NCBI GenBank assembly: GCA_047967505.1
Contig: CM106541.1
Strand: one strand, 5' to 3'
Length of the DNA stretch: 64,000 nt
From: Dipteris shenzhenensis
Taxonomy: Eukaryota; Polypodiophyta; Polypodiopsida; Gleicheniales
Every line of letters starts with the position of its first letter. The stretch's first letter is position 1. The notes below the pieces were generated by a model, which was not told the origin of the DNA, did no database searches, and worked only from the letters and a program-made list of their open reading frames with translations. A program made the translations under genes and the position numbers. Positions 10,170 to 22,021 of this stretch are shown here, in pieces.

Positions 10170-13100
10170 CATGACTATGACTAACCAACATCAATTTGGA
10201 GGCATCTACTAAGCTAGACAACTCCAACTACAGCACATGGAAATACTGCATGGAGACCATTCTTGTACTTCAAGACAATTGGGAGTATGTTGATGGGTCT
10301 ACACCTAGACCATCTAATGGTTCAACAACAACTCCCACCATTGCCGCAACACAACCAGAAGGTTCTACACCTGCACCAATGATGTCCACATCTGCCGTAG
10401 ATCTTGCCATTGCCCGAGCATAGGCAGAATGGGATAAGATAGACAAATAAACATCATACTAGGGAATTTGGAAAATCCCAAGTCCCATTTGCAAAGACCT
10501 TAAAATAAGGGCACAGTGAACCCTTTCACGCTTTTGTCAAAGCCCCCTCATGTGACATATCATTGAAAATCTTTTGAAGAGTAGTTTCTAAAGGAATATA
10601 CTCCATGAACTTTGAAGTTTTGAGACTCCAGAGATAACAAAAACTAGGTTGAAAAGAAAATTCCCTAAGTAATGGGATTTTTCCAAATTCTCTAATATGG
10701 TGTTAATATGCATATTATTTAATCAAACAGAATGTGCAAGATGCCATGCTTGGATAACTCAATGCAGTGAAGACATCCAAAGAAGTATGTAATATGTTCA
10801 TAGCTCTTTATAAGTCTAAGAACACATCCAGGATTCTCACATTGAGAAACCAGATCAACCAGAGTTCTCACAACAACAATGAAATTGGTCATGCTTACGT
10901 ACTCAGAATCAAGAATTACAACAATCAACTCGCAATAGCAGGAGAGACCATGAATCCTACAAAGGTGATTCAAGTCATCCTCAATGGACTACAAGAGGGT
11001 TACGAGAATCTAGTCCAGAGTATTGCCATTCAATGGCAAATTCTAGCACTGAAGAGTTACAGTCAGTGTTACTTGGTGAAGAACTCAGGACTCATGCCAT
11101 TCAAGCATGCAAAGGTCATTCTAATGATCAAGCAGTCATAGCTTCAGACATAGGTAAAGATAGAGGTAGAGGCAGATCATCTCAGAGAAGTGGTAATCAT
11201 CATAATCATTATCAAAGTTAGCATCAACATCTGTAGCAGCAGCATCAGCATCAGTGTCAACATCCAAGAGAAAATCAGTCCAATAGAGGAAGATTTCAAC
11301 GTGTCAAACATTTAGTGCAACTGTCATAAGTTTGGACACTATGAAAGAGATTGCCACAAGAAGTAGTATGACCAAGGAGGTTAATCTAGCAACAATTGAG
11401 GTGGAAGAGGAAATCATCACGATGGACATTCAAGTCACAGTCATTATGCCAATAAATCTCAAAAGGGGAATGCAGTTACCAAGTTGATCAACCAGATCAA
11501 GATCCTTGGTATATCGGCAATGGTCCATCATAATTTTTTGAAACTACAGTTTCTAGGAAAAGTTTGTGAAGCATGTTGCTTCAGTAAACAAAGCAAACCA
11601 ATTTTGGTAGAACCACCTTTCGAGCAAGAGGTATTCTTGAATTGATTCACACATATGTGTGGAGATATGCACAGACTTGTAGCATCAACGGTTCACTTTA
11701 TTACTTGACTTTCATTGACGACTACCACAGATATTGTTGGCTCTATTTTTTGAAAGAGAAATATGAAGTCTTTTCCATATTTCAAGAATTCAAACCCATG
11801 GTTGAGAACCAAATAGGCAGAAAAATCAAAGTCACGAGATCAGACAGAGGAGGTAAATACATGTCTTCAGCATTCAAAGGAGGTAAATGCATGTCTTCAG
11901 CATTCATGAACTTTTAAAGAAGTAATGGCATTCAAAGACAATTCACATGCACATGCTGAAAGGAAGAACAAGACTTTAGCTGATAGTGCTAGAGCTATGC
12001 TCAGTGAGAAGCATTTTCCGAATCAATATTAGACAGAAGCAATTGCCATTGCAAACTACTTGCTTTAATCGGCTTCCGACCGAACCGATTCATGATATGA
12101 CACCTTATGAGGCATTCGCTCGATATAAGCCACATATTGGACATCTCCACGTATTTGGTTGTATAAGATATGCTCACATACATGACGATCATCGCAAAAA
12201 ATTGAATGTTAAGTCATATAAATGCATCATGGTTGACTACAGTGAAGAAAGCAAAGCATACAGTTGTATGATTCAATCAACCTAAAGTTCATTATCTCCA
12301 GAGATGTAATTTTTTATGAAGACTCCGAATGGAAAACATCGAATACACAGGAGATGATCACACCGATCACTCAGTACCTACAGAAACAATTGATGAAGAA
12401 GAGAGAGAATTGCCAGAGACACCCCGAGAAGAGCAACAACTCAGACGGTCTACTAGGGAAAGCAGACCACCAGCAAGGTTGACATATGCTCAGAAAGAAA
12501 AAGCAATTCAGATTGAAACCACCAATTGTGCTCTTATGACTACCATCATGACTACAGAAGAGCCAGTGTACTTCGAAGACACAGTTGACAAGCCAGAATG
12601 GCAAGTTGCTATGAATGAAGAAATGAATGCGTTGTACAAAAAAAACACTTGGAAATTATGTGACCTTCCACCAAGAAAGAAGGCCATTGGAAACAAATGG
12701 GTTTACAAAGTGAAGTATAATCCGGATGGAAGCATTGAAAGGTACAAAGCTCGACTAGTTGCAAAAGGTTTTGCACAGCAATATGGTTAAGATTATGATG
12801 ATACTTATGCTTCGAGAGCAAGGATGGATTCCATACGGCTTTGATATCACTAGCGACACTCAGCAGATGTAATGTGTATCAGCTGGATGTCAAGAATGCT
12901 TTTCTCAACGGTTACTTAGATGAGGAAGTCTACATGCAACAACCAGCAGGGTATGTTGAACCAAGGAAAGAGCATTAGGTTTGCCATCTCAAGAAAAGTC
13001 TCTACAGCTTAAAGCAAGCACCCAAAAGTTGGTACAGCAAAATCGACAAGTATTTTGCCAAGTATTTTGCTAATCTGAGATACATGAAGTCTAATGTCGA

Positions 13101-13310
13101 TCATACTCTCTACTACAAAGTTCAAGGGGAAGATATTACTATTGCACTTTTGTATGTAGATGATCTGATTGTAATAGGAAGCAATGATAGCTTCCAGCAA
13201 GATGAAACAGGACTTATCTGCAAAGTTCGACATGAAAGATCTTGGACTTATGCACTACTGTCTTGGAATTGAGTTCTAGAGAGAGTTAAACATCACCTTC
13301 ATGAGCCAGC
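10170..13310 (+). pseudogene. Decayed Ty1/copia element (copia I), gag to reverse transcriptase
   Basis: Pieces occur in normal copia order. A Gag N-terminus (LDNSNYSTWKYCMETIL) lies near 10210 and a Gag body at 10767-11141. A knuckle near 11310 (CNCHKFGHYERDC) has one residue lost. An integrase core lies at about 11640-11930 (SLYYLTFIDDYHRYCWLY). The reverse transcriptase starts at about 12560 (NKWVYKVKYNPDGSIERYKA) and continues to LLYVDDLIV near 13145. The protease is missing or unrecognisable, and RNase H and the 3' LTR are absent: the element stops at about 13310 where CT-rich DNA begins. At least eight stops or frame breaks are visible. A 30-bp tandem duplication (GGKYMSSAFK then GGKCMSSAFM) lies at about 11848-11907. 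It is dead, and older than gypsy D. Confidence 0.85.
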
Positions 13311-13313
13311 CTA

Positions 13314-13361
13314 CTCTCCCTCTCTCTCTCTCTCTCTTTCCACCTCTCTCCTCTCATCTTC

Positions 13362-13398
<37 letters not shown>

Positions 13399-13488
13399 TT
13401 TCCACCTCTCCTCTCCCCATCTTCCTCCTCCTCTCCCTTCCTCTCTCCCCCTTCCACTCTTCTAGCCCCTTTCTCAAATCTACCCCTA
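13314..13488 (+). repeat. CT microsatellite and pyrimidine tract resembling an LTR 3' half
   Basis: Two (CT)n runs are followed by cccctttctcaaatctacccc, the same ending seen in the LTRs of the miniature element (17041-17070 and 17530-17560). I read it as the 3' part of such an LTR, continuous with the duplicated block to its right. Confidence 0.55.
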
Positions 13489-13722
13489 GATTATTCTTGG
13501 ATATCCTATTTCCATTTATTTCATTTATTTTTCCTATGTTCATATGTTTACTGACCACACTTATGAGTTTCTTTTTGTGTCTTCTTGTGACAAGACTTCA
13601 CATCCCAACAATTATCTTCTCCAAATTGAAGCAAAGGGTTCTAGTAGTTCTACTAGAACTGCTATCTACTGCTAATTTAGGGACTAAGCTGTAAGAACTA
13701 GAAGAAAACATAGGAATAGGAA
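13489..13722 (+). repeat. Copy of 17655-17887 (dispersed duplicated block)
   Basis: About 233 bp, from gattattcttggatatcc to cataggaatagg, matches 17655-17887 with few differences and one 8-bp gap. The matched block at 17.7 kb crosses from flanking DNA into the end of the gypsy F LTR (17848 on), so this copy carries a junction and not just one element. An 87-bp stretch between the pyrimidine tract and this block is missing here. Confidence 0.75.
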
Positions 13723-16060
13723 AAAATTTACACACACTGTGTGTGTGTGTGTTCGGGGGGTGGGGAGAGAGAGACTCAAGGTGTTGTGCATGTGAGTACA
13801 ATGTGGGCAAAGACGACGATGCTGTTCTAGCTAATATCTTCCTTGGTATGTGAGCTTCAATAAATCAATTTTGCATTAACTTGATTAGAACGAGAACACT
13901 AACCTAAATTACATGTAAACTTGACTACACAAACTTCACAATCAATTTCAAAATTTACATACTTATAAAACAGATGAGCTTAATAAAACTCATCCATCAA
14001 GATATGACACTGGCACAAAACACAAGAATTTTGAGCAGATTATCTTGATAATTACATAAACAGATAAGAAAACAAGTATTTTTAAATCATTCTCAAGCCC
14101 ATTTGTCTACTTCCAAAAGAACTTTGTGGATTATGCAATAGATTAGTTGGAAAGTACTTACCAAATTAGTTAATTATAAAATGCATCTTTAATTCATAAA
14201 ATCATAACTAATTATAGAATCTATGTTAATTCATCACAAAGCTCAGTGCGAATTACAATTGTCTTGAGATGGAGTGCAAAGATGAAAATACAAAAGGATA
14301 GATTGTATTCTTTGTATGTAGACATTTGTTAGTGCAATATACCAATATAAAATCACATTTTATTGTAGGTAGAACAAACATATCAACAATCTACATTGCA
14401 TCAAATACATAAATGGTGGCACCCATAGTTGCAACTCCCTATGATAGTCTCCCCATTAAAGATATGAGGTACATCAATTTTGACAGTTCCATTTTGTTAC
14501 CTCCTGCCTTCCATTTTGTTACCTCCTGCCTTCCATTAGCTGCAAGCATAATTTAGAGAGTATTAGAGACTTTGAGAAACCCCAAGATTCTCAAAATAAA
14601 ATGGGGAGAGAAAACCTTACATTCTTCCATTGTAAGATCCCTTCCTCAAATTCTTCTCATCTTTTGTCATCTTCATTCAAGCACATTAATTTTGGTAATG
14701 TCTTGTTTTATTAATTGGATTTGTAATTTAGCGAATATATTTATAGCTTTCATTAGTTTTGGAATGATGCATGTAACTGTTATTCATAATTTCATTTACT
14801 AAGAAATGTGTTAGATGTTTTGTTAATTTTGGGAATGATTTATACTATGATGTTGCAATATTATGATCCTACAAATATTCATGTAGTTTTAACACCGCCA
14901 ATTGCATTTCAAAACCATTCAAAACCCTTTCATTCATAAGAACATAATTCAAAATCACACTTCTTTTCTAATTTTGGAATGCCACTTTAGTAATAATACC
15001 ACAAGATTCGAATTCCACTATACTACCCTTTTGGCTCTGTTTTGGAGACATTCACTCACATAACTAGACATACATACATACATACATGCATACGCATACT
15101 CGTCTTGTATTTGCAAGAGTTTGGCTATAGAGCAGCCTAGTTCACTTTGTTGAAAATAAAGGAGATTCAGAAAATAACTAGAGTTCTGCATTAGCCAATT
15201 TGATATTTTACTGTACAAAGAGTAATGAGGACACTCGCAACCACATGCTTGGAGAATAAAGTGCCTCTTATTCTATAGCTTCACAGCAAGTTATCAAGCC
15301 CTCATATGCGCAAAGAGACTGAATAAACCAGAGAGGTGGAGGTTTGTCTGCAAATAATATGAAATACCCTTTCCAAGCATTGTTATACTCTTTGGAGTTG
15401 ATTGGTAAGATGCATTGTTATACTCGTGCAACCCATCCATTTCCAAAAACCACTCAGAGCCTCCACAGCAAGGGGGCACAGATTTCCAGAAGTTCTCGTA
15501 TATAAAGACAGATCCAGTTGCTAGTTGCTGAACCAAAATCATCTCTAAAGCCCAATCTACATATTCAGGAGTCAAGAATCAACTTTATTTCAGCCATGAC
15601 TCTAGGAAAAGATATGCTGTCATTATAGCTGACTATGTTGGATTGTGAAGATAGCATAGTGTGCTCAGTAACACACCACCAAAGACACATACAACCTTCT
15701 TCGTTCCCCCCCAAAAAAAACTGTGGCAATTTCTCTGGCAAATGAAAATGATCTGCATGTATTGATGCTGAAAGCTAAGATACAATGTTCTATGCTTCCA
15801 GCCCTACTTTCCTAGTTATGATTACCCTGTCTCTTCCTACACTGATCGACGCACATGAGATTCGGTGCTTAGCAAACAAACAGGTATTATCTTGCTCAAA
15901 TCGATACTCGATAGCTGTTGATCAGAATCTAAAGAGCAGCATAAATCCAGCAGATCTGTTCGTCCGTATCTGATGCGCTCATCTGTGAGAAACCAAAGCA
16001 TTAAGAAAAACATTAAACGAAGAAGATGGTATCCACATTCTTTACAATGAAATCATCGAG
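13723..16060. other. AT-rich intergenic stretch
   Basis: Mostly AT-rich and non-coding. A short GT/CA run lies at 13730-13751, a 23-bp tandem duplication (ttttgttacctcctgccttcc) near 14492-14538, and a CATA repeat at 15068-15090. A 93-codon minus-strand frame (15294-15575) has no domain I recognise and is probably chance. Confidence 0.5.
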
Positions 16061-16330
16061 TCCATCCTTGCAATACAATAAAAAGATGAATCCTGAAGAT
16101 GACCAAAACAGTACAGTCAGTTCTTGCTGAGCTTCAAACCATAGATTCGTTCAATAAACCAACCCCAAGGTGGTGGGGGACACAAGGCTCCAAGGGAAGA
16201 AGTCCACCCCACATGAAATCATACATACAGAGTTCACCACCTCTCCACACTGTCCAATTCTTCACTTCCTCTACCTTCCACTCCACTACTTTGCCGCCTC
16301 CTTCCCTCTTGTAGCATCCTCCTTCCATAC

Positions 16331-16346
16331 ATTGGTATCAAAGCGT
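16331..16346 (+). promoter_or_regulatory. Isolated primer-site-like sequence
   Basis: ttggtatcaaagcg resembles the tRNA-Met primer site with one change, and follows a pyrimidine-rich stretch ending in tccatacat as in the LTRs nearby. It may mark the 3' end of a decayed LTR, but no partner LTR is found, so it is weak. Confidence 0.35.
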
Positions 16347-16798
16347 ATTACTCCTCACACACCTCTTAAACTTCGCATCCTTTGTCTGCCTTGGGCTGCC
16401 TGAATCAATGGTCGGTTCATAGCAACTGTATAGCGGCTACTTCCATCCAGTTTGTTGATCATCATCTACACCACATTGTGGTCCGAACAATCATCACAAT
16501 CTACATAATCTATACACATCTTCCGCTTTCCATCGTCAACCCTTCCTCCGTAAGCTGTTTGTCTATAGCCGTACAATAAACCTGCTAGCTGTCCTACTCC
16601 AACCAATTCCACAAGCCGCTTTGTTCTGCTGTCAGCTGCTCTATCAATTCCCCCTTGTAACTTTGGGTCACGTACCTCAGATTGGACCTGAATTATCTAT
16701 TCATACCTTAGGAGTCCAAGGTATTCTAGACATCCCCATAGATCCTAAATGCCTCAACTATCTTAGTTGTCATAGGTGTCCCAATCGTTCTAGCTATC

Positions 16799-17084
16799 TG
16801 TAATGAAGGCCAAAACTAGTCCAAGTTAGTAGGTTAGCACTTAGTAGTGAGGGGGCTATATATGACCACCTCACTCCCATTGTATTCACTTTTGGATGTG
16901 ATCTCTATCTACTCTCCTACCTTCTTCCTCCTCCTTGCTGCCTGCTCTCTCTCTCTCTCTTCCCCCCTCTTCCTCTCTCTCTCTTCCCCCCTCTTCCTCT
17001 CTCTTCTTCCCCATCTCCTTCCTTGTTTCCCTTCCGCTCTTCCAGCCCCTTTCTCTGATCTGCCCCTACCTCCTTTTATACACA
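16799..17084 (+). repeat. 5' LTR of the miniature element
   Basis: Starts TGTAATGAAGGCC, ends ACA beside the primer site. TATA-like ctatatatg at 16855; CT-rich tract 16940-17040. Confidence 0.85.
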
Positions 17085-17286
17085 GGTATCAGAGCCTTGC
17101 TCTTGGCACCTGCCTTGCTCGGATGGTTTACCACCCACATGACCCTGGAGGTGCCTCAACACCCAAGGCAAAGGAATACATCACATTTCCTTTTGACCCT
17201 GGTGGCATCTATGATGGAGTATGTCCTTTTTATAGCAGGGAGCTTTAGTGCCTAACCATCACCTGCAATTTTGAGGAGGGATGGTT

Positions 17287-17572
17287 TATAATGAAGGGCA
17301 AAACTGCCTAAGTTAGTGTAGGTTAGGACTAAAAGGTGAGGGCACTATATAAGCCCACCTCACTCCCATTGTATTCACTTTTGGCTGTGACCCCTATCTA
17401 TCTACTCTCCTGCCTTTCTCCTACTTGCTACCTACTCTCTCTGTCTCTCTGTCTCTCTCTCTTTTCCCACCTCTTCCTCTCTCTTCTTCCCCATCTTCCT
17501 CCTCCTCTCCCTTCCTCTCTCCCCCGCTCTTCTAGCCCCTTTCTCTAATCTGCCCCTACCCCCTTTTCTACA
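17287..17572 (+). repeat. 3' LTR of the miniature element
   Basis: Starts TATAATGAAGGGC (TG to TA change), ends CTACA. TATA-like ctatataag at 17346. Same length as the 5' LTR but with scattered differences and a shorter CT tract, so the element is not very recent. Confidence 0.85.
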
Positions 17573-17654
17573 TTATCACCTGATGCTCGATTTCCTTACA
17601 GCTTTCAGTCCTTCATGTCTATAACAAACCTAAACTTTTCTTGACTGCATTTAT

Positions 17655-17887
17655 GGATTATTCTTGGATATCCTATTTCCATTTATTTCATTTATTTTTC
17701 CTATGTTCATATGTTTACTGACTACACTTATGAGCTTCTTTCTGTGTCTTCTTGTGACAAGACTTCACATCCCAGCCAATAATCTTCTCCAAATTGAAGC
17801 AAGGGTTCCACTAGAACTGCTATCTGCTGCTAATTTAGGGACTAAGCTGTAAATCTAGCAAGAACTAGAAGAAAACATAGGAATAGG
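17655..17887 (+). repeat. Partner of the dispersed block at 13489-13722
   Basis: Matches 13489-13722 closely. It spans DNA between the miniature element and gypsy F plus the first 40 bp of the gypsy F LTR. Confidence 0.75.
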
Positions 17888-18262
17888 GCAGAGGGAAGGT
17901 CACTCTTACTTGGAAGAGGGCATGAATGTACACCTCCATGGGGCCGGCTAGCATGGCTGCTAGATGCTGCTGTCCTTCTTGCATGTACAGCTCTCAACTG
18001 ATGCTTAGGAAGTACAAGCACTCAATGAAAGGGGTGTCCTTGTATTACAGCTGAAGCCTCTTTTATAATTTTGGGACATGGGTGAGCAACACCTTTGCTT
18101 ATGGGATTAGTACAACAGGCTGCCACATGGCAGACTCACAAATCGGAGTCACAATGAAGCTTAGAATCCCCACTATAAGTACAAGAGAATACCAACGTAT
18201 TAACAATGAATGGGACCCCCATTAAATGACTACTGCTAACCCTAGCATGCCCTACTGTTACA
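17848..18262 (-). repeat. 3' LTR of gypsy F
   Basis: On the minus strand it starts TGTAACAGTAGGGC and ends TTTACA, about 415 bp. A purine tract (minus-strand aagaaggggaggat) abuts its start at 18263, marking it as the 3' LTR. A TATA-like ttataaaag lies near 18075-18065 on the minus strand. The matching 5' LTR is not in the window. Confidence 0.75.
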
Positions 18263-20437
18263 ATCCTCCCCTTCTTACAAAAATTTTGCCCTCAAAATGA
18301 AAGCAAGCAATACAACTGAAAATGAAAGAAAGGGTCCCTCATCAGGTAATCCTTTCCACTTGATGCGATACTCCACCATCACTTTGTTTCTGAGTATCTT
18401 GTCTCCATAGCCCAATATCTTTTCTGGAACATAGTCAATTTGACCTGATTCATCCATAGGAGGAAGCTCTGCTGCAGCTGGAATAAATGGTCCCAATGCC
18501 TCTTTAGTAGGCAACATGAAACACGGCTGATAATCTGAGTTTAAAGGCCAAGTCTCCCACCCTTTTTAGAATCTGAAATGGGCCATAAAACCTCTGAGCC
18601 AATTTAGCATTAGTGTTGCCTCTTAAAGTGGCATACCTATGAGGATGCAGTCTGAGGTAGACCCAATCTCCTTCTTGATATTCTCAATGCCTTCTCCGCT
18701 GGTCTGCATTTTTGTTCATAGGGGATTGAGCTTTGAGGAGATTATCATTGGCCAACTGCAAAACAGCCTGCAACCTGCCCACTTCAACCTTGGCATGTTG
18801 GTTGAGAAGGACTTGGTCTCTCATGCTGGAAGGTAGTTGGACTTGACACCCATATAATGCTTCAAATAGGGACATACCAATTGAGGTATGCTTGGTAGAA
18901 TGATGGCAAAATCTGCTAAGCACAGCCACCTGTCCCAAGACTTTTGAGTATCAAAGCAAAAATGTCTTAGGTACTCTTCCACCCATTTGTAGGCATTCTC
19001 ATATTGACCATCTGTTTGAGGAAGATATGTTGTACTTGGAGCCAACTTAGTCCCAATCTGAGAGAAGAGTTCCTTCCAAAATCCACTCATGGACTTAGCA
19101 TCCATATCACTTATGATCTGCTTTGGGAGTCCATGCAACCTGAATATATGCTCCACAAACTAGCCAGCCACTTGAGGAAGTAAATGTGGTTTTGGTGGGA
19201 ACTGCAAATATACTATTCCATCATTTGGCTGTAGTAGGAAAACCCACAATTAAATCCATACTTATGTGAGTCCACTTCCCCTTAGGGATAGGTAAGGTTG
19301 TACAAGGCCCGCTGGGAGTGAGTTCTCAGTCCTGTTTTGCTGGCAATGCACACAGCCCTCAACATAAGTCATGACATCTTTCCATAACCCCTTCCAATAG
19401 AAGCTTTGCTTCACTTTGTCATAGGTCTTGCCCAAACCAATGTGTCCAGCGATTGGTGAGCTATGCATCTCTTCCAAGAAGAACAAGGGACCAAATATAC
19501 TCTATCCATATACCATAAAAGACCATTCTTCAAAGCATATTGAGGGAAATCTTGGCATTGTGGATCTTGGAGAGCCATGAAGACCTCAGCTGCTTCTGGG
19601 TACCCCAAGTATTCCTCTTGAATATCATGAATTCAATCCTTGTATATAGTAGAAATTGCATAGCATTGACATGACCATAGTTTGGATAATGCATCAGCTA
19701 TAACATTCTCCTTTCCCCTTTATATTCAATGCCAAAGTCATAGCCTTGAATAAATTCCAACCACCTCTTTTGCTTTTTGGTTAGAGTAATTTGGAACAGA
19801 AATACCTCAAGGACCTATGATCCATCCACATGTGAAATGACTACCATATAGGTAGTGGTGCCACTTCTTGATTGCATGTACAATAGCAAGCATCTCTTTG
19901 TCATGAGTAGGGAAGATGTACTCTTTGCCACTCAGCTGCCTGCTTTCGTATGCAATGACACCATGACCTTGCTTGAGGATAGCCCCAATGCCCTTCCCAC
20001 TTGCATCAGCCTCAATCAAGAAAGGCTTGGAAAAATCAGGGCTTGCAAATATTGGAGTTGTTAAGAGTGCTTCCTTGAGGTCATTAAAATCTGATTGAGC
20101 TAAAGAGTTCCAAGAAAAAGCACCCTTCTTAAGCAAATCTGTAAGAGTTGCTCCTCTTTTAGTGTCTAATAAACCTCCTATAAAAGGATGTCAATCCTAG
20201 AAATCCCCTAAGCTAATTGAGTGTAGTAGGTATAGGCCATAGCTTTACTGCTGGGGTGCAATATGTCCAAAATACTCAACCCTTTGAACCATGAAGCACG
20301 TTTACAAGGCTTGGCATAAAACTGGCCAAGGATTTCATGGAGTATTGAAAAATTGCAGGAGCATTAGTGAGTCCAAAGGACATCACCTTGAATTGATAGT
20401 GCCCTCTTTCAATCTTGAACAGTCTTGAACTCATCTC
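18263..20437 (-). pseudogene. Gypsy F 3' half: reverse transcriptase end, RNase H, integrase, chromodomain
   Basis: Read from 20437 downward: reverse transcriptase middle ([13 protein letters not shown] near 20375), RNase H (LIEADASGKGIGAILKQGHG near 20010), integrase zinc domain (HSSPIAGHIGLGKTYDKVKQ near 19455, then CVHCQQNR), integrase core (LPKQIISDMDAKSMSGFW near 19120, and TDGQYENA) and a C-terminal chromodomain-like stretch (YVPEKILGYGDK, RIKWKGLPDEGP near 18440-18310). This is the chromovirus layout of Ty3/gypsy. Several stops and frame breaks (for example near 19610, 19680 and 20140) make it inactive. It is cut off at 20437 by the gypsy A LTR; the 5' half resumes at 44897. Confidence 0.85.
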
Positions 20438-20776
20438 GGTAATGAAGGGGGGAAAAGGGCTAATTTAGAGACCCTGTAGAGGCCTTTTAAGTGGGAAATG
20501 TGGAGGGACTATATAAGTCCCCATCCACCCCTCATTATACACTTTTGATGTGACATCTAATCTTATCTCCAACCTCCTTCCTCCTACGTGTTGCCTTCAC
20601 TCTATCTCTCTCTCTCTCTCTCTCTCTCCCCCCCAATCTCTCTCTTCCCCTCACCCTTCTCTCTCTCTTCCTCTCCCTCTTCCCCTTTCCTCACTTCTCA
20701 CTCCTCCCTCTTCCTCTCTCTTCCATCTACCAATTCTATCCCCATTCACCAAATCTACCCCTTCCCCTTCCTTGCA
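20438..20776 (+). repeat. 5' LTR of gypsy A
   Basis: About 339 bp, start decayed (GGTAATGAAGG for TGTAATGAA), end TTGCA followed by ttggtatcatgc, a damaged primer site. TATA-like ctatataag at 20511, then a CT microsatellite (20604-20629) and a pyrimidine tract. Confidence 0.8.
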
Positions 20777-21010
20777 TTGGTATCATGCACCCATTTTCTG
20801 GACCCTTGCATGCACCCCAGCATGGGGATTATCTTGATTTCAATGATGCCTTTTCTGTGCCGTAGAACGCTTTTTTGATGGATGCCGGCCACCTTTCGGC
20901 TCACAGTTTTTTGCTTCTATGGGGGCTGAGCCATCTATATTGGGCCGACCTACAGCCTACAGGTATGCATCCGTTCAGTATTGCACTAGTGAGTATGCCT
21001 GGATCTGGTT
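20777..21010 (+). other. Gypsy A leader, first part
   Basis: Untranslated leader after the damaged primer site, interrupted at 21010 by copia E. Continues at 27082 after the TGGTT duplication. No domain seen. Confidence 0.6.
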
Positions 21011-21181
21011 TGAGAGTGCTCTCAACGGAAGCAAGAACCAAAGAGGGAGAGAGGAAAACAGAGAGCCACACAAGTTTTGGTGGGTGCAGAACCACCCTAA
21101 TCTTATTTTTCATTCATTTATATATGTGTTTGAGTATTATACATAACTGGGGTAAAGGCACAGTGACCTTTAACCCCCACA
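21011..21181 (-). repeat. 3' LTR of copia E
   Basis: 171 bp, TGAGAGTGCTCTCA at one end and CCCCCACA at the other. Close to the right copy with a few substitutions and small gaps. Confidence 0.92.
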
Positions 21182-21327
21182 ACCTCCCACTTAAAGAACA
21201 ATGTGCCTTTAAGGGAGAATAACCAGTGAGCATACTATCCAATGCCCATCAATACACGACAATACTCAAACCGCTGACTAGGTAGACTCTTCGTCAGCAT
21301 ATCTGCAGGGTTATCATCTGTATGAAC

Positions 21328-22018
21328 CTAGACAAGCTCTATGCGCTTGTCCTCAAGTACCTCCCTAATGAAATGGTACCTGACCTCAATGTGTTTGGTC
21401 TTTGCATGAAAGACCGGATTCCGTGCTAGCTGAATAGCACTCATGGAATCACTATGCAATGTTGGTACACCTGTATGAATCCCCAAATCTCCTACTAGCC
21501 GATCAAGCCATATAGCCTCCTTGCAACCCTCTGTGGCTGCAACATACTCAGCCTCTGTGGATGACAAAGCAACGCACTTCTGTGCGCGAGACATCCACGA
21601 CACTGCACCACCTGCAAAGGTGAACACATAACCAGAAGTGGATCTCCTACTATCCACATGCCCTGCATAGTTTGAATCTGTGCACCCAAGTACACGCATG
21701 TCTCCTCTACCAAAGCAGATGCACATCTCCTTGGTACCCTTCATGTACCTCATGATGCACTTAACTGCCTCCCAATGCCTCTTTCCTGGATTAGCCATAT
21801 ATCGGCTAACAACTCCCACTGCAAATGCAATGTCTGGTCTAGTAGCTATAATAGCATACATAAGACTCCCAACTACTGATGCATAAGGAACCTTAGCCAT
21901 CATGGCCCTTTCCTCATCTGATTTGGGACTATCCGTATGACTCAGTTTCACATATGGAGGCAATGGAGTACTCGCTGCCTTCCCCCCCCATATTGAAACG
22001 CTACAATACTTTTGTAGT
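21328..22018 (-). pseudogene. Copia E reverse transcriptase end and RNase H
   Basis: From about 22010 down to 21328. The linker RFNMGGKAAS follows an in-frame TAG (a CAG codon in relatives, near 21996). Then come YASVVGSLMYAIIATRPDIA and the RNase H signature (CTDSNYAGHVDSRRSTSGYV, about 21670-21620; ALSSTEAEYVAATEGCKEAI). The C-terminal KTKHIEVRYHFIRE is typical of plant copia. RNase H removes the RNA strand during reverse transcription. The frame is open apart from the TAG. Its upstream neighbour should be the RT on the same strand, but that block is inverted. Confidence 0.88.
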
Positions 22019-22021
22019 TCT

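Larger units (their letters stand above)
16794..17577 (+). mobile_element. Miniature LTR retrotransposon (TRIM-like), 774 bp
   Basis: Two 286-bp LTRs (16799-17084 and 17287-17572) enclose only 202 bp. Directly inside the left LTR is GGTATCAGAGCC (primer site). Directly before the right LTR is a purine-rich ttttgaggagggatgg. Flanking 5-mers CTATC and TTATC agree at four of five bases. Each LTR has a TATA-like box (ctatatatg, ctatataag), and a long pyrimidine tract follows. The LTR start (TGTAATGAA) and layout match gypsy A, so it is probably a deletion derivative of that lineage that moves with borrowed enzymes. The right LTR begins TA instead of TG. There is no coding capacity; frames over the pyrimidine tract are low-complexity artefacts. 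Confidence 0.85.

Noticed and set aside
15294-15575. 93-codon minus-strand frame as a gene
   Set aside because: No domain, no neighbouring exons and no splice sites that extend it.
16847-17548. Ser/Leu/Pro-rich frames over CT tracts (also 20550-20878 and 44658-44896)
   Set aside because: Low-complexity translation of LTR pyrimidine tracts, with several overlapping frames open at once.
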